Positions 48,045 through 56,082 of a stretch of 64,000 nt of DNA are shown piece after piece. Each line of letters opens with the position of its first letter. Position 1 is the stretch's first letter. The stretch covers positions 1 through 64,000 of the forward strand of contig NZ_JARFTP010000017.1 in assembly GCF_029167375.1 (NCBI RefSeq), written 5' to 3'. The DNA is from Tsukamurella sp. 8F. Lineage in GTDB: Bacteria; Actinomycetota; Actinomycetes; Mycobacteriales; Mycobacteriaceae. The notes under the pieces are model-generated. The model was not told the origin of the DNA. It made no database searches and was given only the letters and a program-made list of their open reading frames with translations. The position numbers and the translations under genes were made by a program.

Positions 48045-48860
48045 CTACCTACCCCGGAAATCGGGCTTCCGCTTCTCCGCGAACGCGCGTGGGCCCTCCT
48101 TCGCGTCCGCGCTGCGGAACACCTCGAGGCCGAGGCGGGCGTCGATCGCGAACGCCGCTTCCTCGGCGAGGCCCTCCGTATCGCGCATGGTCTGCAGGAT
48201 GGCGCGGACGGCGACCGGGCCGTTGGCATTGACGAGTCCGGCGAGTGCGAGAGCCTCGTCCAGGGCGGTCCCGTCGGGCACGATGTGGCCGATGAGTCCG
48301 ATCTGAAGGGCTTCGGTGGCGCTTACGTGACGGCCGGTCAGTAGGAGTTCGGCCGCCACGGTGTACGGGATCTGGCGAGGAAGCCGGACCGCCGAGCCGC
48401 CCATCGGGAACAGGCTCCAGCGTGCCTCTGACACACCGAATCTCGCGCTCTCGCCCGCGACCCGTATGTCGGTGCCCTGCAGGATCTCCGTGCCGCCCGC
48501 GATGGCCGGACCCTCGACGGCCGCGATGAGCGGCTTGGTCAGGCGGCGCCCCTTGAGCAGTCCGGGGATCTTCGCAGGGTCCCAGCCACCGCCGGACATC
48601 GCGCTGCCGGGGTCGCTGCGGCTCATCGCCTTGAGATCCGCACCCGCGCAGAACGCACCACCCGCCCCGGTGAGGATGCAACTGCGGATCTCGGGATCCC
48701 CGTCGACGCGGTCCCAGGCGCCGACCATGATCGAGAGCATCTCGCCGGTCAGCGCATTGCGGGCGTGCGGGCGGTTCATCGTCACGATGAGCGTGTGGCC
48801 ACGCTGCTCGACGAGAGCATGCGGAGCGTCGGACTCCGCGGCCGCCTGTCCGGTGGTCAT
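48045..48860 (-). CDS. echA19: Steroid enoyl-CoA hydratase EchA19
   Basis: Crotonase-fold hydratase for unsaturated steroid side-chain CoA esters. The 271-residue protein has [16 protein letters not shown], the oxyanion-hole segments [13 protein letters not shown] and [16 protein letters not shown], and the catalytic region [23 protein letters not shown] with one Glu in the usual place. It is divergent from fadD19 across a shared promoter with a KstR-type operator, the same arrangement as Rv3516/Rv3515c of M. tuberculosis. Its stop is 3 bp from the convergent FadD gene. Confidence 0.88.
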   Translation of the reverse strand: MTTGQAAAESDAPHALVEQRGHTLIVTMNRPHARNALTGEMLSIMVGAWDRVDGDPEIRSCILTGAGGAFCAGADLKAMSRSDPGSAMSGGGWDPAKIPGLLKGRRLTKPLIAAVEGPAIAGGTEILQGTDIRVAGESARFGVSEARWSLFPMGGSAVRLPRQIPYTVAAELLLTGRHVSATEALQIGLIGHIVPDGTALDEALALAGLVNANGPVAVRAILQTMRDTEGLAEEAAFAIDARLGLEVFRSADAKEGPRAFAEKRKPDFRGR

Positions 48861-48950
48861 GTGCTCCGCCTTCCGCTGGTGTCATCGACCGGGAGATGCC
48901 GGGATGAAAAGTGGTCGTCTGCCGGTTTCAAGAAACCCGTCCCGAAGAAC

Positions 48951-48964
48951 AGTAACATGTTCTA
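48951..48964. promoter_or_regulatory. KstR-type operator between echA19 and fadD19
   Basis: AGTAACATGTTCTA differs from TNNAACNNGTTNNA only at the first base. It is 11 bp upstream of the fadD19 ATG, so a bound repressor would sit on the start region. Confidence 0.66.
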
Positions 48965-48975
48965 GTTTTGATCTT

Positions 48976-50601
48976 ATGAGCTTCAATGTCGCAGATCTGC
49001 TCGAGCACGCCGTCGATGCCATGCCGGATCGCACCGCCCTCGTCTGTGGAGACCGCAGCATCACCTACCGTGAACTCGACGAGCGCGCGAACAGGCTGGC
49101 CCACCACCTCGCCGCCCAAGGGCTCGGCGTCGGCGACCACGTAGGGGTCTACTCCCGCAACTCGATCGAGTCGATAGAGACCATGTTCGCAGCCTTCAAG
49201 CTGCGCGCCATCCCGGTCAACGTCAACTATCGGTACGTGGCCGACGAACTGCGGCACATCTTCACCAACGCCGATCTCGAGGCACTCGTCTTCGAACGGC
49301 GCTTCGACAGTCGGGTGGCCGAGGTCCTACCCGACGCGCCCCTGCTCACCGCGCTGCTGTCCGTAGCCGACGGGAGCCCGGAGAACGCGGGGACCGCCAC
49401 GGGCGCAGTCGACTACGAGGAGGCCCTCGCAGCACGATCCGCCGACCGCGACTTCGCGGAGCGCAGCCCCGACGACCTCTACATCCTCTACACGGGCGGC
49501 ACCACCGGTCGGCCGAAGGGCGTCATGTGGCGCCAGGAGGACGTGTACCGGGCCCTCGGCGGCGGCATCAACTTCATCACGGGCGAGTACGTCGAGGACG
49601 AATACCAGCCCTCGCAGATGGGCTCGCAAGGCCCCGGCATGGTTGCGATGCCCGTCTCTCCGCTCATCCACGGCGCGGCACAGTGGGCCACGATGATGAG
49701 CCTGTTCGGCGGCGGCAAGGTCGTTCTGGTGCCACAATTCGACGCCGACGCGGTGTGGCGGGCAGTGCAGGACAACAAGGTCCAGGTACTCACCGTCGTG
49801 GGGGATGCGATGGCGCGCCCGCTCATGGACGCCTACAAGACGGGCCGGTACGACGCGTCTTCGCTCATCTCGTTCACGTCGCACGCTGCGCTGTTCTCGC
49901 AGTCGCTCAAGGAGGAGTACCTCGAGACGTTTCCGAACCTCTTCCTCACCGATGCGATCGGCTCGTCGGAAAGCGGTTTCGTCGGTCTAGGGGTGGTGAC
50001 CAGGGGCGTCGACTACGGCCAGGGTCCCCGCGTGAACCCGAGCGCGCAGGCCGCTCTCATCGACGACGACGGTGCGCTGGTCTCGATGTCGCCGGGGGCC
50101 ACCGGCCGCATGGCACGCACCGGGCATGTACCGATCGGCTACTACAAGGACCCCGAGAAGTCGGCGACGATCTTCGCCGAGATCGACGGCAGGCGTTACG
50201 TCATCCCGGGCGATTACGCACGCTATGAGGACGACGGGACGCTCACGCTGCTCGGCCGCGGTTCCGGATGCGTCAACACCGGCGGCGAGAAGGTCTTCCC
50301 CGAGGAGGTCGAGGGCGCACTCAAGTCGCACCCTGACGTGTTCGACGCGCTCGTCGTCGGTGTCCCAGACGACCGCCTCGGACAACGGGTCGGCGCACTC
50401 ATCCAGGCACGTGAGGACGTCGAGCTCGACATCCCGGCAGTACTCGCCCAGGCCCGCACCAGGATCGCCGGCTACAAGCTCCCGCGCAGCGTGTGGATCG
50501 TCGACCGTGTGCACCGGCAGCCGAGCGGCAAGCCCGACTACCCGTGGGCCAAGCGCCACACCACCGAGGTCCCCGAGACCGCGATCCCCGCGGCGCAGTA
50601 G
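48976..50601 (+). CDS. fadD19: Steroid-CoA ligase FadD19
   Basis: AMP-forming ligase that activates the C26 acid (cholestenoate) of the side chain as CoA ester. The 541-residue protein follows mycobacterial FadD19 closely: MSFNVADLLEHAVDAMPDRTAL, RYVADELRHIFTNADLEALV, YILYTGGTTGRPKGVMWRQED, SPLIHGAAQWATMMSLFGG, DAIGSSESGF, YAIPGDYA-like YVIPGDYARYEDDG, GGEKVFPEEVE and the catalytic Lys in SGKPDYPWAK. The ATG at 48976 lies just after the operator; the open frame upstream is antisense to echA19. Confidence 0.93.
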   Translation: MSFNVADLLEHAVDAMPDRTALVCGDRSITYRELDERANRLAHHLAAQGLGVGDHVGVYSRNSIESIETMFAAFKLRAIPVNVNYRYVADELRHIFTNADLEALVFERRFDSRVAEVLPDAPLLTALLSVADGSPENAGTATGAVDYEEALAARSADRDFAERSPDDLYILYTGGTTGRPKGVMWRQEDVYRALGGGINFITGEYVEDEYQPSQMGSQGPGMVAMPVSPLIHGAAQWATMMSLFGGGKVVLVPQFDADAVWRAVQDNKVQVLTVVGDAMARPLMDAYKTGRYDASSLISFTSHAALFSQSLKEEYLETFPNLFLTDAIGSSESGFVGLGVVTRGVDYGQGPRVNPSAQAALIDDDGALVSMSPGATGRMARTGHVPIGYYKDPEKSATIFAEIDGRRYVIPGDYARYEDDGTLTLLGRGSGCVNTGGEKVFPEEVEGALKSHPDVFDALVVGVPDDRLGQRVGALIQAREDVELDIPAVLAQARTRIAGYKLPRSVWIVDRVHRQPSGKPDYPWAKRHTTEVPETAIPAAQ

Positions 50602-50611
50602 GAGGCCCGTC

Positions 50612-51733
50612 GTGCGCACACAGATCTGCGACCGGCTCGGCATCGAGTATCCCGTCGTCGCGTTCACGCCGTCCGAGCATGTCGCCGCGGCGGTATCGCG
50701 CGCGGGTGGCCTCGGGGTCCTCGGCTGTGTGCGGTTCAACGACGCCGGCGAACTCGACCAGGTCCTGGACTGGATGGACTCGAACACCGACGGCCGCCCG
50801 TACGGCGTCGATGTCGTGATGCCCAACAGAATGCCCGAGGAGGGGAACGCCGCAGACCTGTCGAGCCACATCCCCGATGAGCACCGCGCGTTCGTGGAGC
50901 GCACGCTCGCGGAACTAGGCGTTCCCGAACTCGATTCGCATCCCGACGGCGGCGCGGGTGTCCTCGGCTGGCTGCATTCGGTCGCGCGGGCGCACGTCGA
51001 TATAGCTCTGCGACACCGCATCTCACTCATCGCAAACGCCTTGGGATCGCCCCCGGGCGACGTCATCGACGCGGCGCACGACGCGGGCGTGCAGGTCGCC
51101 GCGCTCGCGGGCCGGGCTTCGCACGCCCGGGCGCACGTCGATCGCGGCGTCGACATCGTCGTCGCCCAAGGGTACGAGGCCGGCGGGCACACGGGCGAGA
51201 TCGGGTCGATGGTGCTGCTGCCCGAGATAGTCGACGAGGTAGGGAGCGAAGCGACGGTGCTCGCCGCCGGCGGCATCGGCTCGGGCCGGCAGATCGCGGC
51301 CGCCCTGGCACTGGGCGCCGACGGCGTCTGGATGGGATCGTACTGGCTCACGACCACGGAATACCTGATCACCATGTCGAATTCGTCGACCATGCAGCAG
51401 GCACTCTTGGCGGCCACATCCGGCGACACCGTCAGGACGCGCATCTACTCCGGCAAGCCCGCGCGACTGCTGAAGACACGCTGGACCGAGGCGTGGGCCC
51501 GGCCGGACGCGCCGTCGCCGCTGCCGATGCCGCTGCAGAACCTGCTCGTCGGCGAGGCACACGCACGAATCGCCGCGTCCCGCGACCCGTCCGTCGTCGC
51601 CATGCCGGTCGGACAGATCGTCGGCCGCATGAATGCGGTGCGGCCGGTCACGGAGATCATGGCCGAGCTGATTGCAGGATTCGACGAGGCCGCCGACCGC
51701 CTGCAGGCGACCCGCGTGTCGCCGGCCCGGTAG
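50612..51733 (+). CDS. Nitronate-monooxygenase-family flavoprotein
   Basis: FMN-binding TIM-barrel protein of the 2-nitropropane dioxygenase/nitronate monooxygenase family, 373 residues. Visible are RLGIEYPVVAFTPSEHVAAAVSRAGGLGVLG, the glycine-rich QGYEAGGHTGEIGSMVLLPEIVD with the usual histidine, and VLAAGGIGSGRQIAAALALGADGVWMGS. The GTG start has TAGGAGG upstream. It is 10 bp after fadD19 and in the same transcript. A related flavoprotein (IpdC) works in steroid ring degradation, but the N-terminal motif differs, so the reaction here is open. Confidence 0.84.
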   Translation: MRTQICDRLGIEYPVVAFTPSEHVAAAVSRAGGLGVLGCVRFNDAGELDQVLDWMDSNTDGRPYGVDVVMPNRMPEEGNAADLSSHIPDEHRAFVERTLAELGVPELDSHPDGGAGVLGWLHSVARAHVDIALRHRISLIANALGSPPGDVIDAAHDAGVQVAALAGRASHARAHVDRGVDIVVAQGYEAGGHTGEIGSMVLLPEIVDEVGSEATVLAAGGIGSGRQIAAALALGADGVWMGSYWLTTTEYLITMSNSSTMQQALLAATSGDTVRTRIYSGKPARLLKTRWTEAWARPDAPSPLPMPLQNLLVGEAHARIAASRDPSVVAMPVGQIVGRMNAVRPVTEIMAELIAGFDEAADRLQATRVSPAR

Positions 51734-51739
51734 CGCATC

Positions 51740-52249
51740 ATGGCCACCGACCGGCGCGCCGAGATCGCCATGACCGACCACGAGGTCGCGGATTTCCTCG
51801 CGGTAAACCGGACAGCGACGCTCGGCACCGTCGGACGCGACGGGCGTCCGCACCTCGTGGCGATGTGGTACGCGATACTCGACGGCGAGGTGTGGTTCGA
51901 GACGAAGGCGAAGTCGCAGAAGGCCGTCAATCTTCGCCGGGATCCGCGCTGTTCCGTCCTGGTCGAGGACGGCGCCACGTACGACGCGTTGCGCGGAGTC
52001 GAGCTGGAGGGCGACGCGCAGCTGACCGGCGATCCGGCGATCGTTCTGCGCGTCGGCATCGGGATCTGGGAGCGCTACGTGGGACCGTACGACGAGACCC
52101 AACGCGCGGCCGTCGACGCGATGATGCACAACCGTGTCTGTGTGCGCCTGGTCGTGGGCCGCCGACGCAGCTGGAACCACCGGAAGCTGGGGATGCCTCC
52201 GATGCCCGTCGCCGGCACGACCGCCCCCTCCGCTACGTACGGGCCCTAG
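51740..52249 (+). CDS. PNPOx/FDOR split-barrel flavin or F420 enzyme
   Basis: Protein of 169 residues with the pyridoxamine-5'-phosphate-oxidase-like split barrel: HEVADFLAVNRTATLGTVGRDGRPHLVAMWYAILDGEVWFET, KAVNLRRDPRCSVLVEDG. In actinobacteria this family contains F420H2-dependent reductases and flavin enzymes; sequence alone does not decide. It is 6 bp after the nitronate-monooxygenase-like gene and is the last gene of the fadD19 transcript. Its stop codon lies inside the left arm of palindromic element copy 2. Confidence 0.78.
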   Translation: MATDRRAEIAMTDHEVADFLAVNRTATLGTVGRDGRPHLVAMWYAILDGEVWFETKAKSQKAVNLRRDPRCSVLVEDGATYDALRGVELEGDAQLTGDPAIVLRVGIGIWERYVGPYDETQRAAVDAMMHNRVCVRLVVGRRRSWNHRKLGMPPMPVAGTTAPSATYGP

Positions 52250-52303
52250 TAATACTTCGCTTCCCACCTGGAATCCTAGGTGGGAAGCGAAGTATTACTA
52301 GGG
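52244..52303. repeat. Long palindromic element, copy 2
   Basis: Perfect 26-bp inverted repeat (52244-52269 with 52278-52303), 8-nt loop; outer arm CCCTAGTAATACTTCGC. It lies between the convergent FDOR and AbiEi/DUF559 genes and contains the FDOR stop codon. Related to the elements at 37054-37115 and 53308-53369. Confidence 0.85.
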
Positions 52304-52308
52304 ACAGC

Positions 52309-53232
52309 TCACCCGAGGAAAGGTGGCACTCGGTGCAGCACACCGGCGGATCGCAAGGCGTGTGTGATCAGGGCGTGGAATCTGCGGCGGTCGGCTAGGT
52401 CGTTCCACGTCCACCGCACCACGGCGATGCCGGCAGCGCGGAAGTCGGAGTCTCGCTGCTTCTCCCGCTTGATGCGCTCGCGGTCGTCGTACTTGCCGTA
52501 TCCGTCGAACTCGCCGATGATCCCGTCCCACGCGAAATCCGCCCAGTAGTCGCTGCCGCTGAGGTGGTAGTACTCCTGCAGTCGCGGAGGCGGCAGCTTC
52601 CACAGGTGCATCATCAGACGCGAGCGGGACTCGCCCGGCGACTCGCTGTGCTCCACCGAAAGGGTGAGCGCCTGGCGCGCGATCCGCACCCCCGGACGGA
52701 TTCCGAGCCGATCGGTGGTCTCAGCCAACTCCTCGGGCGGCACAGGCGGCGGGATGTCCGGGTCGGGGTACCGCGGGACGACACGCACCGCGTCGATCGC
52801 GCATACGGCCCGCTCCAGGTCTCCCGACGTCGCTACGTCGATCGCCGTGCGAGCCCTCGAGGTCGCGCTCACGCCCTCGAGCCAGACGGTGTCTCCGGCG
52901 CCGAGCGGTCGCGGATGGATGTGCCGCCCGCGTCGGATGCCGCCGCCGTGACGATGATTGATCGTCATATGCACCAGGCCGAGATCCGCATCGTGCGCGG
53001 GGATCCCGTGTAGCGCCGCGGCACTCTGGTGGCTGACCGTAGCGGACTGGCACAGCAGCCCGGCGGCGATCACTCTGCGCCGGTACTCCGAGTAGACGTC
53101 ACCGCGCGGCCCGACCTCGTACACGCCGTGCGCGAGCCGTCGGATGCTCCCGTCCCTCACACCCGCTGCGATGCCTGCCGGCGTCACACCCGTGGCGAGT
53201 AATGCGGCCCTGCTCATCATCTCGGTCCCCAT
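52309..53232 (-). CDS. AbiEi-like winged helix plus DUF559 nuclease-like protein
   Basis: A 307-residue protein. The N-terminus (MSRAALLATGVTPAGIAAGVRDGSIRRLAHGVYEVG) looks like the winged helix of AbiEi-type antitoxins or regulators. The C-terminus resembles the DUF559/Vsr PD-(D/E)xK fold: an early Glu in GESRSRL, then WADFAWDGIIGEFDGYGKYD and VVRWTWND. The acidic residues and lysine of the nuclease motif appear intact. Such proteins are common, unstudied actinobacterial genes. It is flanked on both sides by long palindromic elements and has no link to steroids. ATG 53232 is preferred; the frame is open to 53289. Confidence 0.72.
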   Translation of the reverse strand: MGTEMMSRAALLATGVTPAGIAAGVRDGSIRRLAHGVYEVGPRGDVYSEYRRRVIAAGLLCQSATVSHQSAAALHGIPAHDADLGLVHMTINHRHGGGIRRGRHIHPRPLGAGDTVWLEGVSATSRARTAIDVATSGDLERAVCAIDAVRVVPRYPDPDIPPPVPPEELAETTDRLGIRPGVRIARQALTLSVEHSESPGESRSRLMMHLWKLPPPRLQEYYHLSGSDYWADFAWDGIIGEFDGYGKYDDRERIKREKQRDSDFRAAGIAVVRWTWNDLADRRRFHALITHALRSAGVLHRVPPFLG

Positions 53233-53307
53233 ACCGCGATCCTGCGCTTCCGAAGCCGGACAACCACCCGCGAGAACGGGATTGTCCACAGCCTGTGGAT
53301 GGCAGAT

Positions 53308-53369
53308 TCCCTAATAGAACTCCGCCTCCCGCATGAAATTCCAGGTGGGAGGCGGAGTTCTATTAGGGA
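53308..53369. repeat. Long palindromic element, copy 3
   Basis: Perfect 23-bp inverted repeat (53308-53330 with 53347-53369), 16-nt loop; outer arm TCCCTAATAGAACTCCGC. It lies upstream of the AbiEi/DUF559 gene and just downstream of the LLM oxidoreductase gene on the same strand. Related to the elements at 37054-37115 and 52244-52303. Confidence 0.83.
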
Positions 53370-53383
53370 GCGGGCGCGGTCCG

Positions 53384-54400
53384 TCAGTCGCGCATCGCTT
53401 CCGCTAGGCGGCGGAGCGTGGGCTCGTCACGCACGCCGGAGAACAGCAGTGTCGTGACCGGGCCGCCGCGCCAGCGGTCCAAGCGTTCGACGATGCGGTC
53501 GATCGGACCGACGAGCGCGATCGCGTCGACGAGTTCGTCAGGTACGGCGGCGATCGCCTCCGCGCGGCGGCCGGCCAGGAAGAGTTCCTGCACCTTCGCA
53601 GCGTCGTCTGCGAAACCGAGGCGTCCTATCAGGTCGAGATGGAAGTTCCTCTCGCGCGCACCCATTCCGCCTATGTAGAAGGCGAGGGGCACCTTTGCGA
53701 CGGACATCGCGGCGGGCAGGTCGTCGACGACCACAGACACGGTCGCCGCGATCTCGAACCCGACGGGCCGATCGGCGAGTGAGGAGCCGAACACCTCCTC
53801 GACGCGTTCGGGGTCGATGAACAGCGGCAGCCAACCGTCACCGATCTCGGCCGCCAGCGCGACGTTCTTCGGTCCCTCGGCCCCGAGCAGGATCGGGATC
53901 CGCTCGCGCACGGGGGTGACGATGGATTTGAGCGGCTTGCCGAGCCCCGTGCCGTCGGGGTAGGGCAGCGGATAGTGCGGGCCGTCGCTCGTGACCGGAC
54001 CGCGACGCGCTATCACCTGGCGGACGATGTCGACGTACTCGCGCGTTCGCGCAAGGGGTTTCGTGAACGGCGCGCCGTACCACCCTTCGGCGACCTGCGG
54101 TCCGGACGCTCCCAGTCCGAGCATGAAGCGGCCACCGGAGAGCGCGTCGAGTGTGAGTGCGTGCATCGCGGTCGCAGCGGGGGAGCGTGCGGGGATCTGC
54201 GCGACAGCGGTGCCCAGCCCGATCCGCGTAGTGCGCGCCCCGTACCAGGCGAGCGTGTCGAATGCATCCGAGCCGTAGGCCTCCGCCGTGACGACGAGGT
54301 CGTAGCCGAGACGTTCGGCGGCCAGCACGGTCGCGGTGTGATCCTCCGGCCCACGCGTCCAGTATCCGAGATTGAGCCCGATCGCTGGGTAGTCCGCCAT
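53384..54400 (-). CDS. LLM-class F420-dependent oxidoreductase (Rv3520c-like)
   Basis: Luciferase-like F420-dependent enzyme of 338 residues, similar in size and setting to mycobacterial Rv3520c. It has AIGLNLGYWTRGPEDHTATVLAAERLGYDLVVTAEAYG, RIGLGTAVAQIPARSPA, LSGGRFMLGLGASGPQVAEGWYGAPF and PILLGAEGPKNVALAAEIGDGWLPLF. ATG 54400 fits the family N-terminus. An exact KstR-type operator lies 10 bp upstream of the start, so it belongs to the steroid regulon; the reaction is unknown. Confidence 0.86.
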   Translation of the reverse strand: MADYPAIGLNLGYWTRGPEDHTATVLAAERLGYDLVVTAEAYGSDAFDTLAWYGARTTRIGLGTAVAQIPARSPAATAMHALTLDALSGGRFMLGLGASGPQVAEGWYGAPFTKPLARTREYVDIVRQVIARRGPVTSDGPHYPLPYPDGTGLGKPLKSIVTPVRERIPILLGAEGPKNVALAAEIGDGWLPLFIDPERVEEVFGSSLADRPVGFEIAATVSVVVDDLPAAMSVAKVPLAFYIGGMGARERNFHLDLIGRLGFADDAAKVQELFLAGRRAEAIAAVPDELVDAIALVGPIDRIVERLDRWRGGPVTTLLFSGVRDEPTLRRLAEAMRD

Positions 54401-54410
54401 ACGGCGATGG

Positions 54411-54424
54411 TAGAACACGTTTCA
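54411..54424. promoter_or_regulatory. KstR-type operator of the LLM gene
   Basis: TAGAACACGTTTCA matches TNNAACNNGTTNNA exactly, 10 bp before the LLM oxidoreductase gene (minus strand). The same 14 bases occur in front of kstD. Confidence 0.77.
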
Positions 54425-54466
54425 CATAGCGACGAGCCGGTTGCGCCGATCCAGCACGTCATCAGC

Positions 54467-54480
54467 TAGAACGCGTTACC
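54467..54480. promoter_or_regulatory. KstR-type operator of the aldehyde dehydrogenase gene
   Basis: TAGAACGCGTTACC differs from TNNAACNNGTTNNA only at the last base. It ends 9 bp before the aldehyde dehydrogenase start, so each divergent gene has its own site. Confidence 0.66.
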
Positions 54481-54489
54481 GTTTCCGAC

Positions 54490-56070
54490 ATGGCTTCCCC
54501 CAGCGTCACCGGTTCCACCCTGCCCCCGGCGGTTACGCCGGAGCTGATCGCGAGGCTCGCCGGGACCGTCGTCTCGGACGGCACCCGTGAGCCCCACCGG
54601 CTGGTCGAGGTCTTCACCGGCGCCGAGGTCGGTGCGCTGCCACAGTCGACCACCACCGACGTCGATCGCGCGTTCGGGGCCGCGCGTGAGGCACAGCGGG
54701 AGTGGGCCGCATGGCCGCTCGACCGGCGGCTCGCGGTGTTCGCGCGTGCGCACGCCATGATCCTGGCCGAACACGACCTGATCGCCGACCTGATCCAGGT
54801 GGGTTCGGGCAAGAACCGCCGCATGGCATTCGAGGAGTCGTGCGACGTACCCATGGTCATCAGCCACTACCTCAAGGTGGCCCGACGCCTGCTGCGTCCC
54901 GCTCGTCGCGGGGGTCCGGTCCCCCTGTTCAGCAGCTCTACCGAGGTACACCGTCCCAAGGGCGTGGTAGGAGTGATAGCGCCCTGGAACTTCCCGTTCG
55001 CCATGGCGCTCTCCGATGCGACGCCGGCTCTCATGGCGGGCAACGGTATCGTCCTCAAACCGGACAACAAGACCGCGCTCGCGGCGCTCTACGGGGTGGA
55101 GCTGCTACTCCGGGCCGGGCTGCCGGAGGGACTCTTCCAGGTGGTGTGCGGCGACGGTCCCGACGTGGGACCTACGCTCATCGACAACAGCGACTTCGTC
55201 ATGTTCACAGGGTCCTCGGCGACAGGTCGCGTCGTCGGCGAGCGCGCTGGGCGCGACCTCATCGGCTGCAGCCTCGAGCTCGGGGGCAAGAACCCCATGA
55301 TCGTCCTGGACGACGTCGACCTCGACGAGGCGATCCCGACCGCGATCTTCTCGGTCTTCGCGAATGCCGGCCAAGCGTGCATGCACATCGAGCGGATGTA
55401 CGTGCAGGACGACGTCTTCGACGAGTTCGCACGGCGATTCGTCGAAGCGGTCGCAGCGCTGCGGGTGGAGGCGGGTTACGACTACTCGTCCGACATGGGC
55501 TCACTCGCGTCATCGGAGCAGCTCGCCCGCGTCTCGGCGCAGGTCGATGAAGCCGTTGCCCTGGGGGCCACGGCGCTTTGTGGCGGACACGCTCTCCCGG
55601 ACGTCGGGCCCGCCTTCTACGCCCCGACCGTGCTCACGGGCGTCACGCCCGATATGCGCATCGCGATCGCGGAGACCTTCGGCCCCGTCGTCGCGCTGCA
55701 CCGGTTCCGCACCGACGACGAGGCGGTAGCAGCGGCCAACGACACACGCTATGGACTCAACGCCAGCGTCCTCGGCTCGGATCCGCACCGCTGCAACCGG
55801 ATCGGTTCCCGACTGCAGGCGGGGAACGTCAATATCGGCGACGGCTTCGCAGCATCCTTCGCCAGCAAGGGCACGCCGTCAGGAGGCTGGAAGGAGTCAG
55901 GCGTGGGGACGCGGCACGGCGACGCCGGTCTGCTGAAATACACGGACACTGCGAATGTGGCCGTACTCAAGAAGCAACTCCTGCTGCCGCGCCCCGGCGT
56001 TCGCTACGAGAAACACGTGGCGCAGACCCTGGCAACGCTGACCTGGATGCGTCGCCTCCGGATCCGCTGA
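54490..56070 (+). CDS. Aldehyde dehydrogenase (succinate-semialdehyde-dehydrogenase-like)
   Basis: NAD(P)-dependent aldehyde dehydrogenase of 526 residues. The catalytic residues are Cys297 (NAGQACMHIERM) and Glu263 (LELGGKNP), with Asn in PWNFPFAMAL. The overall pattern is that of the NADP-dependent GabD2-type group, with an extra C-terminal tail (RYEKHVAQTLATLTWMRRLRIR). A KstR-type operator is directly upstream, so a steroid side-chain or ring-derived aldehyde is a likely substrate. Convergent with fadD17 (12-bp gap). Confidence 0.85.
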   Translation: MASPSVTGSTLPPAVTPELIARLAGTVVSDGTREPHRLVEVFTGAEVGALPQSTTTDVDRAFGAAREAQREWAAWPLDRRLAVFARAHAMILAEHDLIADLIQVGSGKNRRMAFEESCDVPMVISHYLKVARRLLRPARRGGPVPLFSSSTEVHRPKGVVGVIAPWNFPFAMALSDATPALMAGNGIVLKPDNKTALAALYGVELLLRAGLPEGLFQVVCGDGPDVGPTLIDNSDFVMFTGSSATGRVVGERAGRDLIGCSLELGGKNPMIVLDDVDLDEAIPTAIFSVFANAGQACMHIERMYVQDDVFDEFARRFVEAVAALRVEAGYDYSSDMGSLASSEQLARVSAQVDEAVALGATALCGGHALPDVGPAFYAPTVLTGVTPDMRIAIAETFGPVVALHRFRTDDEAVAAANDTRYGLNASVLGSDPHRCNRIGSRLQAGNVNIGDGFAASFASKGTPSGGWKESGVGTRHGDAGLLKYTDTANVAVLKKQLLLPRPGVRYEKHVAQTLATLTWMRRLRIR

Positions 56071-56082
56071 GCGCAGATCCGG

